A DNA stretch of 64,000 bases from an uncultured Pelagibacteraceae bacterium (GTDB lineage: Bacteria > Pseudomonadota > Alphaproteobacteria > Pelagibacterales > Pelagibacteraceae), in NCBI GenBank assembly GCA_902561155.1, contig CACEOY010000003.1, positions 62,001 to 126,000 of the forward strand. The letters are read 5' to 3'. The notes beneath the pieces are model-generated. The model had not been told where the DNA came from. It worked only from the letters and a program-made list of their open reading frames with translations, and did no database searches. Position 1 is the first letter of the stretch. The number at the start of each line of letters is the position of its first letter. Made by a program: the position numbers and the translations under genes. Below are positions 43,722 through 53,432 of the stretch, piece after piece.

Positions 43722-44306
43722 TTAGAGAAGAGACTCAACAAATTCCCAATTAATTAATTTATCGAAAAAATTTTCCAAATAAACTGGTCTTTTGTTTTTA
43801 TAATCTAAATAATAAGAATGCTCCCATACATCGCATCCTAAAATAGGTTTCATATTATGAATTATGGGATTTTCAGCATTAGGTGATTTAGTAACTACAA
43901 GCTTATCTTCTTTTAAAGATAGCCAACACCATCCAGATCCAAACTGAGTAATCCCAGCATTGATGAATTCTTCCCTAAATTTATCAAAACTTCCAAAATC
44001 TTGTTTAATCTTATTTTCAAGTTTAGATGGAACATTTCCACCGCCATTAGGTTTCATACATCTCCAAAAAAGATTATGGTTCCAGTGTTGACTAGCATTG
44101 TTAAAAATACCTGATTTTTTTTCAGTAGATGATTTTTTTATTATATCTTCCAAAGTCAATTTTTCATATTCAGAATCTTTTATAAAATTATTTAGATTTG
44201 TAATATATGTTTGATGGTGTTTACCGTGATGTAAATCTAGAGTCTGTTCTGACATTATTGGAGAAAGAGCTGAATTAGCGTAATCTAATTTGGGAAGTTC
44301 AAACAT
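43722..44306 (-). CDS. sodB: Superoxide dismutase (Fe/Mn type)
   Basis: This 194-residue enzyme shows the metal ligands in LDLHHGKHHQTYI, NNASQHWNHNLFW, and GCDVWEHSYYLDYKN. It converts superoxide to peroxide and oxygen. The QHWNHNLFW segment is typical of the iron form, but metal choice cannot be settled by eye. It has no signal peptide, so it is cytosolic. It follows the DUF3833 lipoprotein gene by one base on the same strand. Confidence 0.94.
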   Translation of the reverse strand: MFELPKLDYANSALSPIMSEQTLDLHHGKHHQTYITNLNNFIKDSEYEKLTLEDIIKKSSTEKKSGIFNNASQHWNHNLFWRCMKPNGGGNVPSKLENKIKQDFGSFDKFREEFINAGITQFGSGWCWLSLKEDKLVVTKSPNAENPIIHNMKPILGCDVWEHSYYLDYKNKRPVYLENFFDKLINWEFVESLL

Positions 44307-44307
44307 A

Positions 44308-44832
44308 TTAATCTTTTACAAACATTACAGTTAACTCTGCGACTTTAATTCCGAACTTAGTCATTGTAGCTCTGTTTATTGCTACACGCTCGTCTTGCAT
44401 AAAAATCCAATCATCAAAAGAAATTTTAATATTTTTACCTTTTACTGGTACAAGTAAAACATATTCAAATTTAAAGGCAGGGCCATATGAATAGCCTTTT
44501 GCAGTTCCAACTACATCTGAGGCGGTTCCCTCATAATTATGTTCATCTACTTTATTAATTGTCCATTGTCGGGTTTGTCTTTCCCCATCATTCCAATTAA
44601 ATACCTCATCTAAAATTAATTTCGAACCGTCCCACTTTCCGTTTAAATCTGCTTTGAATTGTCTTGTAACCTTTCCAGATCTATTCTGTAATACTCCCCA
44701 GGCTTTAACATTGCCTGATAAATAATTTTCTATGACCAATCTAGGTTTTTGATCTTTAAAATCAGTTGGTTTCATTTTATTTGCACATCCTGTTATTAGA
44801 ATTAGTAAAAAAAGTCCTATAAATTTTTTCAT
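44308..44832 (-). CDS. DUF3833 family lipoprotein
   Basis: This 174-residue protein has a lipobox (LITGC at 13-17) giving an outer- or inner-membrane-anchored lipoprotein, and a beta-rich domain with RLVIENYLSGNVKAWGVLQNRSG-like start and WIFMQDERVAINRATMTKFG near the end, which are DUF3833 hallmarks. Lipocalin-like folds are suspected for this family. It is the last but one gene of the cyclopropane-synthase cluster, overlapping it by one base. Confidence 0.85.
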   Translation of the reverse strand: MKKFIGLFLLILITGCANKMKPTDFKDQKPRLVIENYLSGNVKAWGVLQNRSGKVTRQFKADLNGKWDGSKLILDEVFNWNDGERQTRQWTINKVDEHNYEGTASDVVGTAKGYSYGPAFKFEYVLLVPVKGKNIKISFDDWIFMQDERVAINRATMTKFGIKVAELTVMFVKD

Positions 44833-46019
44833 TAAGAGTATCTATTCGACATAGAGAATTGAATCAAGTTAATGTTTCTAGACTTAAAGCCGCCCTCACA
44901 ATAAGATAGATAAAATTCCCACATACGTCTAAAATAATCGTCAAAACCAAGTGGGCTTATTTTGTCCCAGACACCTAAAAAATTTTTTCTCCAAGTAGAT
45001 AAAGTTCTAGCATAATCATCGGAATAAGTATTTATTTTCTCAAGTTTGAGATTATTTTTTTTTATAAGTTTTTCCATAAAATTTATTGAGGGTAAAAAAC
45101 CGCCAGGAAAAATATATTTTTGAATGAAATCTTCATTTGCTCGATACCTTTCAAATAATTCATCTTTTATAACAATACCTTGAATTGCAGCAGTGCCATT
45201 ATTGTTTAAAACTTTTTTTATAGTTTGAAAATATTTATCCATATAGTTTTCACCTACAGCTTCTATCATTTCTATTGAAGCAACATGATCATATTTATCC
45301 TTTAAGTCTCTATAATCCAAAAATTTAACATTAACTTTATTATCCAGGCCTGACTTAAATATTCTCTTTTTTGTAAAATCATATTGGTTTTTTGAAATCG
45401 TTATACAATCAATACTTACATCATATTTCTTTGCTAAAAATTCAGCAAATCCACCCCAACCACAGCCAATTTCTAATATCTTATTTCCTTCTTTAATATT
45501 GAGTAAATTAATAAGTTCTTGAAATTTATTTTTTTGTGCTTTTTCTAGATCATCTTTTTCGTCTTTGTAAACCGCACTTGAGTAAGTAAGAGTTTTATCT
45601 AACCATAATGAAAAAAAATCATTACCTAAGTCATAATGCTTTGAAATATATTTTTTACTTTTAGATTTAGTATTGGACGCAAATATTTTTTTTAAAAAAT
45701 TCTTTATTTTTTGTAATTTTAAACTTCCTGAAAAAGAATAAATAGTATTAATATTTCTTGCAGTAAGTTCGATTAAATTCGTTAAATTTGAGGTGTAAAA
45801 GTCTCTTTTTATATGTGCTTCGCCTAAAGCAGAGCTTCCACCTAGTATAACATTTAAGTAAAAACTTGGATTATTAACTTTGATATCTGTAGATAGTTTA
45901 CTTTCTAAATCCCCAAAATGAAAAACCTTCCCATCATAATTGATTAATTTTAAATTTCCTTGTGAAATATCTTTAAGTTTGTTTAAAACAAATTTTTCAG
46001 AAATTTTAGTTAAAGTCAT
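44832..46019 (-). CDS. Cyclopropane-fatty-acyl-phospholipid synthase-like SAM methyltransferase
   Basis: This 395-residue enzyme has the SAM-binding motif LEIGCGWGGFAEFLA near residue 183, and YSSAVYKDEKDDLEKAQ, ECIS-like region and GGFLPSINFME, typical of the CFA synthase family. It methylates double bonds of membrane phospholipids. Within this DUF1365/amine oxidase context, relatives belong to the singlet-oxygen regulon in Rhodobacter and include the furan fatty acid methylase. The precise product is inferred. Single-base overlaps with both neighbours show tight coupling. Confidence 0.88.
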   Translation of the reverse strand: MTLTKISEKFVLNKLKDISQGNLKLINYDGKVFHFGDLESKLSTDIKVNNPSFYLNVILGGSSALGEAHIKRDFYTSNLTNLIELTARNINTIYSFSGSLKLQKIKNFLKKIFASNTKSKSKKYISKHYDLGNDFFSLWLDKTLTYSSAVYKDEKDDLEKAQKNKFQELINLLNIKEGNKILEIGCGWGGFAEFLAKKYDVSIDCITISKNQYDFTKKRIFKSGLDNKVNVKFLDYRDLKDKYDHVASIEMIEAVGENYMDKYFQTIKKVLNNNGTAAIQGIVIKDELFERYRANEDFIQKYIFPGGFLPSINFMEKLIKKNNLKLEKINTYSDDYARTLSTWRKNFLGVWDKISPLGFDDYFRRMWEFYLSYCEGGFKSRNINLIQFSMSNRYS

Positions 46020-46777
46020 TAATTTTCCTCAAAACTTAAATTATTTTTTAATTTAATTTCTCTTTTTCTATATATTGCTCCTTTTTTCCATAATAGTAAT
46101 GCTTCATAATGTATCGAACTAATAATTTTTATCGTCATTAATGGGTACTTTAAAAAATTAATTGCAAGCTGTTTAAAGCTAAATTCTTTTCTATCTCCTG
46201 TTTGAGTTGCAGTTAAAACTGTTTCATCTGCATCTGTCTGTTTTATAAAAACTGATAGCTTGTCATTTGGATTTGATAATTTAAAGTTATAAAAAGTTTC
46301 CATATCCATAAAGGGAGATACATAAAACTTTTTTCTACATTTTTGAATTATTTCCTCATTATTTTTAATTTTAAAAATATACGTATGCTGTTCATTGAAA
46401 GTGTTTTTTACCTCATAAAAAATTGCTACTAATTTATCTTTTTCATAGCAATAAAAAATGCTCAAAGGATTAAAAACGTACCCAAGTATTCTGGGATAAC
46501 AAAGCAATTTAATGTTTGTTATATTTTCTTTTATCCGAAATTTTTTAAGATTTGAAATTACCCAATCTTTTAAATTACCTCCATCTCGATCTCCATGATC
46601 TTTGTCATAAAAACTAAAAATATTAAATTTATTATGTGAAAAAATACCTATTGATTTGTCCAAAAGATCAGTCTCATCTAAATCAATTAAAAGTGAAAAA
46701 GTTTTATATTTTAGAAAATGCCTAACAGGCTTAAATCTTGTATGAGTAACTTCACCATTATATATACAAGAGTTCAT
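46019..46777 (-). CDS. DUF1365 family protein
   Basis: This 252-residue protein starts CIYNGEVTHTRFKPVRHFLKY and has LLCYPRILGYVFNPLSIFYCY and VSPFMDMETFYNF, the conserved DUF1365 blocks. No enzymatic role is proven. It always seems to accompany the amine oxidase and CFA-like genes in this cluster type, suggesting work on the same lipid substrate. It is tightly overlapped by one base at each end. Confidence 0.88.
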   Translation of the reverse strand: MNSCIYNGEVTHTRFKPVRHFLKYKTFSLLIDLDETDLLDKSIGIFSHNKFNIFSFYDKDHGDRDGGNLKDWVISNLKKFRIKENITNIKLLCYPRILGYVFNPLSIFYCYEKDKLVAIFYEVKNTFNEQHTYIFKIKNNEEIIQKCRKKFYVSPFMDMETFYNFKLSNPNDKLSVFIKQTDADETVLTATQTGDRKEFSFKQLAINFLKYPLMTIKIISSIHYEALLLWKKGAIYRKREIKLKNNLSFEEN

Positions 46778-48003
46778 TAAATTTTAAAATTGTTTATTAA
46801 TTCAATTGATGATTTTAGTCCATCTTCATGGAAACCGTAACCAAAATAACTACCACAAAACCAGGTCCTTTTTTTACCTTGAATCTTGTGTAAATCTTTT
46901 TGAAGTAGCGTATTCTCAGTGTTTAAGTATGGATGAGTAAAATTTATTTTTTTTATAATCAGGTTATCTTGTATATTATGGATAGGATTTAAAGTTAAAA
47001 AATAGTTTCTAGGTGTTTTTAAATTTTGAAGTTTGTTTAACCAATAAGTTATACATGTTCTTTTTCCATCTGAAATAGAGTTCCAGCTAGACCAGGCTCT
47101 TTTTTTTTGAGGCATTAGACTTTCATCAGTATGTAAAATAGCTTCATTTTTAACATACTTAAATTTTCCTAAAATATTTTTTTCCTGTGTAGTCGGTTTT
47201 TCTAACATTTCTAAACTTTCATCAGCATGGGAAGCTAAAATAACTTGATCATAATCAACGTACTCATTTCCAATCATAATTCGAACATTATCATCACTTC
47301 TAACTATTTTGTTAACTTTATAATTTTTAAATATTTCACCGCTGATTTTATCAGTAACTTTTTTAATATAAGTTCTACTTCTATTTGTGACTGTGTACCA
47401 CTGTGGTCTATTTTTTAATTTAAATAACCCGTGATTAATAAAAAAATTTAAAAAAAATTTTATTGGCATTTTTTTTGCTTTGTCGAACGGCATCGACCAT
47501 ATAGCTGCTACCATAGGTATTATATGGTGCTCTATAAAATAGTCTGAAAGTTTTTTTTTATTTAAAAAATCCCCTAAAGATTGCTCTGTTATTTTATTTT
47601 TAAGTATTTTTGGTGCAGTTTTGTAAAAAGATATTATCTCTTTTATCATTATTAAAAATTTAAAATTTAAAAGATTAATTCTATTTGAAAAAATTCCGCT
47701 AAGACCGCTTCCACTATATTCTATGTCAGTATTTTTTATTGAAACAGAGAAAGACATATCGCTTTTTTCATATGGAACATTTAGATCTTTAAAAAATTTA
47801 ACTAGATTTGGGTAGGTTACTTCATTGAAGACAATAAAACCTAGATCAACTGGTATAATTTTATCACCCTCTTTGATATCATAGGTAAAAGAATGACCTC
47901 CAAAATGATCAGCTTTCTCATATAAGTCAACTTTAAAATTTTTTGACAGAAAGTACGCAGAAGATAGTCCGGATATTCCAGAGCCAATTACTGCTATTTT
48001 CAT
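46777..48003 (-). CDS. FAD-dependent amine oxidase-like oxidoreductase
   Basis: This 408-residue flavoprotein begins with IAVIGSGISGLSSAYFL and EKADHFGGHSFTYDI, and ends with WFCGSYFGYGFHEDGLKSS, characteristic of the NAD(P)-binding Rossmann amine oxidase group found with DUF1365. Relatives in Rhodobacter are thought to desaturate or oxidise methylated fatty acids. It starts three bases after gcvP on the same strand, so read-through from the glycine operon is likely. Confidence 0.87.
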   Translation of the reverse strand: MKIAVIGSGISGLSSAYFLSKNFKVDLYEKADHFGGHSFTYDIKEGDKIIPVDLGFIVFNEVTYPNLVKFFKDLNVPYEKSDMSFSVSIKNTDIEYSGSGLSGIFSNRINLLNFKFLIMIKEIISFYKTAPKILKNKITEQSLGDFLNKKKLSDYFIEHHIIPMVAAIWSMPFDKAKKMPIKFFLNFFINHGLFKLKNRPQWYTVTNRSRTYIKKVTDKISGEIFKNYKVNKIVRSDDNVRIMIGNEYVDYDQVILASHADESLEMLEKPTTQEKNILGKFKYVKNEAILHTDESLMPQKKRAWSSWNSISDGKRTCITYWLNKLQNLKTPRNYFLTLNPIHNIQDNLIIKKINFTHPYLNTENTLLQKDLHKIQGKKRTWFCGSYFGYGFHEDGLKSSIELINNFKI

Positions 48004-48006
48004 TTA

Positions 48007-50874
48007 TTAAGCAGCTTCATCTTTATATTCATCCATAGATGGGCAAGAACATACAAGATTTCTATCCCCATAAACATTGTCAACTCTTGCAACTGGAGGC
48101 CAATATTTATTATTTTTTACAAACTCGGTTGGAAAAGCCGCCTCTTCTCGGGTGTATTTATGTTTCCAGTCATTTGAGGCTAATTCAATGTAAGTGTGGG
48201 GAGCGTTTTTTAATGGATTGTCAATTTTATCAAATTTTGATGACTCCACTAAATCAATTTCTTTTTTTATTTTAATTAATGCATTACAAAACTTATCTAT
48301 TTCTTCTAAATTTTCACTTTCTGTAGGCTCTATCATTATTGTTCCTGCAACCGGCCAAGACATAGTTGGGGCATGATAACCAAAATCGATCAATCTTTTA
48401 GCTAAATCTTCTTCTGAAATTCCTGAACTAGCTTTAATTGGTCTAATATCTATTATGCATTCATGAGCTACATTTCCATTTTTACCGGTATATAAAACTT
48501 TGTAGTCTTTGGATAATTTCTTTGAAATATAATTCGCGTTTAAAATTGAAATTTGTGAAGCTTTTTTTAAACCCTCAGCCCCCATCATTTTTATATACAT
48601 CCAAGATATAGGTAAAATGCTTGAACTTCCCCACGGTGCAGCCGAAACAGCCCCCATTCCATTTTTTGGTCCTGCGTCTTTAATTATTTCATGAGTTGGA
48701 AGAAAATCAGCTAAATGTTTCGCACACGCAATCGGTCCCATTCCTGGTCCTCCACCACCATGTGGTATGCAAAATGTTTTGTGCAAATTAATATGACAGA
48801 CATCTGGTCCAAATTTTCCTGGTTTTGCGATACCAACTAGAGCATTTAAATTTGCTCCATCCATATATACCTGGCCACCATGTTTGTGAATAACGTCGCA
48901 AATTTCAATAATTTTTTCTTCAAATACTCCGTGAGTTGAAGGGTAAGTAACCATTAAAGCCGCTAAATTTTTTGAATATTTTTCTGCTTTATTTTTCAAA
49001 TCATCTAGATCCACGTTACCGTCTTCATCACAGTTTACTACAACCACTTTCATTCCACTCATTTGAGCACTTGCTGGATTTGTTCCATGCGCTGAGTTTG
49101 GAATTAAACATACATCTCGATCACTTTCTCCGTTGCTTTCATGAAATTTTCTTATTGTCATTAAACCAGCGTATTCACCCTGAGCGCCTGAATTTGGTTG
49201 TAAAGAAACTGCGTCATATCCGGTAATTTCTTTTAAATCATTTATCAGATCATTAAATAGAATTTTATACCCTTCCATTTGATCTGTTGGCACAAATGGA
49301 TGAGGTAAGGAAAATTCTTTCCAAGTAATAGGCATTAACTCGGCTGTTGCATTAAGTTTCATAGTGCAAGAACCTAGAGCAATCATGGATCGATTAAGCG
49401 CAATATCACAATCTTCGAGTTTTTTTAAATACCTTAGCATCTCCGTTTCTGAATGATATTTATTAAAAACAGGATGAGTTAGATATTTTGATGTTCTTAA
49501 AAGATTTTTAGGAAGATTTTTAAGTTCAACTTTTACATCCTGATCAATTATTTTAGAAACTCCAAATATTTTTAACAGTGTATTAACATCATTAAGTTTT
49601 TTCGCTTCATCAAATGCAACTGATATATGTTTATCATCAACTTTTCTTAAGTTAATATTTTCACTTAGGGCGCTTTGATAAATAGAGTTTGTCTTATCGT
49701 TTGTTTTAATGGTTACAGTGTCAAAAAAATGCTCTGATAAAATTTGGAAGCCACTTTTTTTGATTTCGTCAGCAAATAATTTTGCTAATTTAGAAGTCCT
49801 ATTAGCTATTTTAAGTATCCCCTCAGGCCCATGATAAATAGCAAAGGCTGCAGATATTATTGCTAATAATGCTTGTGCAGTGCATATGTTGCTAGTTGCT
49901 TTATCTCGTCTGATATGTTGTTCCCTTGTTTGTAAAGAAAGTCTGTATGCTTTTTTTCCGTGTCTATCTTTCGATACACCTATAATTCTACCAGGCATTG
50001 ATCTTTTAAATTCTTCTTTAGTTGCAAAAAATGCTGCATGTGGCCCACCATAGCCCATAGGAATACCAAACCTTTGAGCACTACCTACAGCTATATCAGC
50101 GCCAAGTTCTGCAGGAGTTTTTAACTTAGCTAAAGATAATAAATCACATATTAAAATTGCTTTTCCATTTTTTTTATGAATTTGACTTATGCTTTCGCTT
50201 GGATCTATTATTTCACCAAGAGTCCCAGGATAAGCTAAAACCCCGCAAATTATATCTTGATTAATTTTTGATAACTCACTTTTTTCATCACCAATAATAA
50301 GTTCTAATCCGAAAGGCTTTGTACGAGTTTTAATAAGATCAATTGTCTGTGTGTTGCAATTACTTGAAATAAATATTGTTTTTGCGTTTGTTTTATCTAA
50401 TCTTTGGGATAAGCCGACTGCTTCTGCAGTAGCTGTTGCCTCGTCTAGTAAAGAGGCGTTAGCAATATCCATTCCTGTAAGATCAATTATTGTTTGTTGA
50501 AAATTTAGAAGCATTTCAAGACGGCCTTGAGCTACTTCAGGTTGGTAAGGTGTATAAGAAGTATACCAGCCTGGGTTTTCTAAGATATTTCTCAAGATTA
50601 CATTTGGAGTAATAGAATTATAGTAACCCATGCCAATAAAGTTTCTAAAAATTTTATTTTTTTTAGATATAGATTTTAATTTTTTTAAAGCGTCATTTTC
50701 AGACAATGGCTCATCTATATTAAGATCATCTTTTAATAAAATTTTTTCTGGAACAGTATTTTTCATTAAATCTTCAAGCGAATTGTATCCAACATGTTGA
50801 AGCATTTTTGACTGCTCATCATCTGAAGGTCCAATGTGTCTTTTTATGAATTCTTTTGAATTATCATCAATCAT
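48007..50874 (-). CDS. gcvP: Glycine dehydrogenase (decarboxylating), P protein
   Basis: This 955-residue homodimeric-type P protein has the PLP lysine in NLHKTFCIPHGGGGPG near residue 700. It begins with FIKRHIGPSDDEQSKM, a family signature, and has two homologous halves. It decarboxylates glycine and passes the aminomethyl group to GcvH. It follows gcvH without a gap (one-base spacing). In SAR11 glycine cleavage provides one-carbon units and energy. Confidence 0.96.
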   Translation of the reverse strand: MIDDNSKEFIKRHIGPSDDEQSKMLQHVGYNSLEDLMKNTVPEKILLKDDLNIDEPLSENDALKKLKSISKKNKIFRNFIGMGYYNSITPNVILRNILENPGWYTSYTPYQPEVAQGRLEMLLNFQQTIIDLTGMDIANASLLDEATATAEAVGLSQRLDKTNAKTIFISSNCNTQTIDLIKTRTKPFGLELIIGDEKSELSKINQDIICGVLAYPGTLGEIIDPSESISQIHKKNGKAILICDLLSLAKLKTPAELGADIAVGSAQRFGIPMGYGGPHAAFFATKEEFKRSMPGRIIGVSKDRHGKKAYRLSLQTREQHIRRDKATSNICTAQALLAIISAAFAIYHGPEGILKIANRTSKLAKLFADEIKKSGFQILSEHFFDTVTIKTNDKTNSIYQSALSENINLRKVDDKHISVAFDEAKKLNDVNTLLKIFGVSKIIDQDVKVELKNLPKNLLRTSKYLTHPVFNKYHSETEMLRYLKKLEDCDIALNRSMIALGSCTMKLNATAELMPITWKEFSLPHPFVPTDQMEGYKILFNDLINDLKEITGYDAVSLQPNSGAQGEYAGLMTIRKFHESNGESDRDVCLIPNSAHGTNPASAQMSGMKVVVVNCDEDGNVDLDDLKNKAEKYSKNLAALMVTYPSTHGVFEEKIIEICDVIHKHGGQVYMDGANLNALVGIAKPGKFGPDVCHINLHKTFCIPHGGGGPGMGPIACAKHLADFLPTHEIIKDAGPKNGMGAVSAAPWGSSSILPISWMYIKMMGAEGLKKASQISILNANYISKKLSKDYKVLYTGKNGNVAHECIIDIRPIKASSGISEEDLAKRLIDFGYHAPTMSWPVAGTIMIEPTESENLEEIDKFCNALIKIKKEIDLVESSKFDKIDNPLKNAPHTYIELASNDWKHKYTREEAAFPTEFVKNNKYWPPVARVDNVYGDRNLVCSCPSMDEYKDEAA

Positions 50875-51255
50875 TTAATTTGGATTCTCCTTGCAAAATT
50901 TATCGTATTCATCTTTTGACATTAATAAGTCAAGTTCACCTTTATCTTTTATCTTTAATTTAAAAAACCAACTCGCTCCCTCTGGATCTCCATTAACACT
51001 TCCTGGGTCATCAGATATAGCTTTATTTCCTTCTGTAACTTCTCCTGAAATTGGTGAATAAACATCACTAGCTGCCTTAGTCGATTCTACAACAGCGGCC
51101 TGCCCCTCTTTTTCTATAGATTTTCCCGCGTCAGGCACTTCAACAAAAACTATATCTCCAAGCATTTCAGTTGCATGTTTAGTTATACCAACTGTTGCTA
51201 TATCTCCCTCTAAAGAAACCCATTCATGTTTTTTTGAAAATTTTTTTTCACTCAT
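50875..51255 (-). CDS. gcvH: Glycine cleavage system H protein
   Basis: This 126-residue protein carries the lipoyl-lysine motif [14 protein letters not shown] near residue 62, and [20 protein letters not shown] at the N-terminus. The lipoate arm shuttles the aminomethyl group between GcvP, GcvT and the dehydrogenase. It lies 14 bases after gcvT in the same operon with a GGGGG ribosome site. Confidence 0.96.
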   Translation of the reverse strand: MSEKKFSKKHEWVSLEGDIATVGITKHATEMLGDIVFVEVPDAGKSIEKEGQAAVVESTKAASDVYSPISGEVTEGNKAISDDPGSVNGDPEGASWFFKLKIKDKGELDLLMSKDEYDKFCKENPN

Positions 51256-51269
51256 TAATATCCCCCTTA

Positions 51270-52364
51270 TTATTTAACATAACTTTTTTTATAAAATGGT
51301 AGCTCTGAAACTTTACCATCATATTTTTTCCCTCTAACTTCAAGCTTTATTGGAGTTCCAATTTCTGAAAATTCTGATTTAATATAGCCCATTGCTACTG
51401 GCCTGTTTACACTTGGGCCAAAAGTTCCACTTGTAACTAAACCTATTTCTTCACCATTAGAAGAATAAATTTTTGTATTTTCTCGAGCTATAACTTTTCC
51501 TTCTGGTTTTATGCCAATTCTTATTTTTTCACTTCCGTTTGTTAACAAATTTTTTATTTTACTCCATCCATTAAAGCCACCAGTCTTTTTCCTTTTTTTT
51601 GCAATCGCCCATTTAAGATTGGCTTCTATAGGATTAATTTTTTCGTTTAAATCATGACCGTATAAACAAAGTCCGGCTTCTAATCTTAGAGTATCTCTAG
51701 CACCTAAACCTATGGGCTTAACTCCATTTTTTATCAAAAAATCAATTAAGTTTTTTACTTTTTTATTAGATATTGAAATTTCAAAACCATCCTCGCCTGT
51801 GTATCCAGATCTTGTAATGTAAAGACTTTCACTATCATAACTAAAATTATTTCCTGTCATAAATTTTAATTCGGAAACACCTGGTATGAGTTTCTCTAAA
51901 ATTTCTACTGACTTAGGTCCTTGTAATGCGATTAAAGATAAATCATTGTTCAAAAAATAATTATGATTTTTGCCCAAAAATTTTGATATATGTTTGATAT
52001 CATTTTCTTTGCAAGCTGCGTTCAAAATTATACAGAAACCTTTATTTGTTTTTGTAACGATTAAATCATCAATAATTCCACCGTTATCATTTAGTAAAAA
52101 AGAATATTTTGAGTGATTGATTTTTAATGACTTTAAATCTGAAGGAATAATTTTTTCTAAGGCTTCTACTAAGGTTTCGTCTCCCTCTAAAAAAAATTGC
52201 CCCATGTGTGATACATCAAAAAAACCAGCGTGCGTCCTTGTTGAAATATGTTCTTTAACAACACCATCCCTATATTGGATAGGCATTTCATAACCTGCAA
52301 AAGCAACGAATTTTGCTCCTAAACTTTTGTGCAAATCGTATAAAGCTGTTTTTTGTACACCCAT
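51270..52364 (-). CDS. gcvT: Glycine cleavage system T protein (aminomethyltransferase)
   Basis: I place the start at 52364 ([10 protein letters not shown]), not at the in-frame ATG seven codons upstream, because that ATG forms part of the riboswitch 3' end (CAGATGGGG) and an AAGAG site precedes the inner one. The 364-residue protein has [32 protein letters not shown] and the folate-binding [12 protein letters not shown]. It transfers the one-carbon unit to tetrahydrofolate. It heads the gcvTHP operon. Confidence 0.94.
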   Translation of the reverse strand: MGVQKTALYDLHKSLGAKFVAFAGYEMPIQYRDGVVKEHISTRTHAGFFDVSHMGQFFLEGDETLVEALEKIIPSDLKSLKINHSKYSFLLNDNGGIIDDLIVTKTNKGFCIILNAACKENDIKHISKFLGKNHNYFLNNDLSLIALQGPKSVEILEKLIPGVSELKFMTGNNFSYDSESLYITRSGYTGEDGFEISISNKKVKNLIDFLIKNGVKPIGLGARDTLRLEAGLCLYGHDLNEKINPIEANLKWAIAKKRKKTGGFNGWSKIKNLLTNGSEKIRIGIKPEGKVIARENTKIYSSNGEEIGLVTSGTFGPSVNRPVAMGYIKSEFSEIGTPIKLEVRGKKYDGKVSELPFYKKSYVK

Positions 52365-52378
52365 AATAACTCTTTTGT

Positions 52379-52530
52379 ACCCCATCTGTTTTGAAACCTG
52401 AGAGATTTACTCCTTCGGTGAGGCAGAGCCTGCTTTCCAGAGTTATTACGATAACGGTCCTTTTGCCTGAGAGTTTCCGGGGTGGTTGCTCCTTCGGCGC
52501 TATATAAAATAGACTCTCCCGTTACCAGTG
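52379..52530 (-). promoter_or_regulatory. Tandem glycine riboswitch upstream of gcvT
   Basis: On the minus strand the leader contains a first aptamer from GGGAGAG through GCGCCGAAGGAGCAA and GGAAACTCTCAGGC to AAAAGGACCG, then a second from ACTCTGGAAAGC through CACCGAAGGAG and AAATCTCTCAGGT to CAGATGGGG. These are the conserved glycine aptamer blocks in the normal order. The site ends 14 bases before the chosen gcvT start, so control of translation initiation is plausible. SAR11 glycine riboswitches before gcvT are described. Boundaries are approximate. Confidence 0.94.
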
Positions 52531-52565
52531 GACTTTCGTTCATTAAGGCTAAAAAGTCAATTATT

Positions 52566-53432
52566 TTAGTCGCTTATTTTTAGCGATTTATCGAAACTTT
52601 TTAAAATAACAGCAGATATTATTATCGCGCCACCCATAAATACACTTATTGGTGGAACTTCATTTAAGAAAATCCAAACCCAGATAGGCGCGAATATTGT
52701 TTCTAGTAACATTAGCAGACCAACAGTTACAGCCTTAGTAGTTTTTGTTCCTATTGTTACGCAAATAAATCCAAAGGCAAGTTGTGGAACACCTAATAAA
52801 AAACCCATTAGAATATCATTAGATGAAAAAATTAGGTTATTTGCTAAAAGTAAACCATATATTCCACTAAAAATACCAGAATAAAAAATTGCAGGTACCA
52901 TATCGAGATCAGGAAACTTTCTTATTATCATTACAAGTATTGTAAAATTAATTGGAATAGCAAAAGCAACAATATTTCCGAATAAAGTTCCTTGATTAAT
53001 AGAACTTCCCACCATTACTAACATGCCTACAAAAGCCAAAGTTATAGCTATTAATCCTTTAAAAGTAATTTTTTCTTTTAAAAACAAAAAGCCAAACAAA
53101 GCTAAAAAAATTGTTTGTGTGCTGATTATAAAAACAACGTTGGCAACTGTTGTTTTAGACATTGCAACGACGTAAGCTACAAAGCTAAGTGATAAAAATA
53201 AACCTGCAATGATTGCAGGAAATCCTGAATTTTTTATTACTATAATTGTATTTTTTTTGTAGGTTAGAAATAAAAAAACCGATAGAGCAATTATAAAAAA
53301 TAAAGATCTTATTAAAAGAATTTGCCAAATATCATTAGTTTCAAAAGACCGTATTATAAGACCTCCCCAACTTAAAAAAAAGCCTCCGAGTAAACAAAGT
53401 ATATAACCAGGTATTTTATAAATTATATTCAT
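52566..53432 (-). CDS. EamA/DMT superfamily transporter
   Basis: This 288-residue protein has ten predicted helices in two EamA repeats (about 5-140 and 150-283). Members export amino acids or other metabolites. It overlaps the MATE transporter gene by four bases. The substrate is unknown. Confidence 0.88.
   Translation of the reverse strand: MNIIYKIPGYILCLLGGFFLSWGGLIIRSFETNDIWQILLIRSLFFIIALSVFLFLTYKKNTIIVIKNSGFPAIIAGLFLSLSFVAYVVAMSKTTVANVVFIISTQTIFLALFGFLFLKEKITFKGLIAITLAFVGMLVMVGSSINQGTLFGNIVAFAIPINFTILVMIIRKFPDLDMVPAIFYSGIFSGIYGLLLANNLIFSSNDILMGFLLGVPQLAFGFICVTIGTKTTKAVTVGLLMLLETIFAPIWVWIFLNEVPPISVFMGGAIIISAVILKSFDKSLKISD

Noticed and set aside
52319-52543. Minus-strand open frame across the gcvT leader
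   Set aside because: It lies over the glycine riboswitch, whose conserved aptamer blocks explain the sequence.
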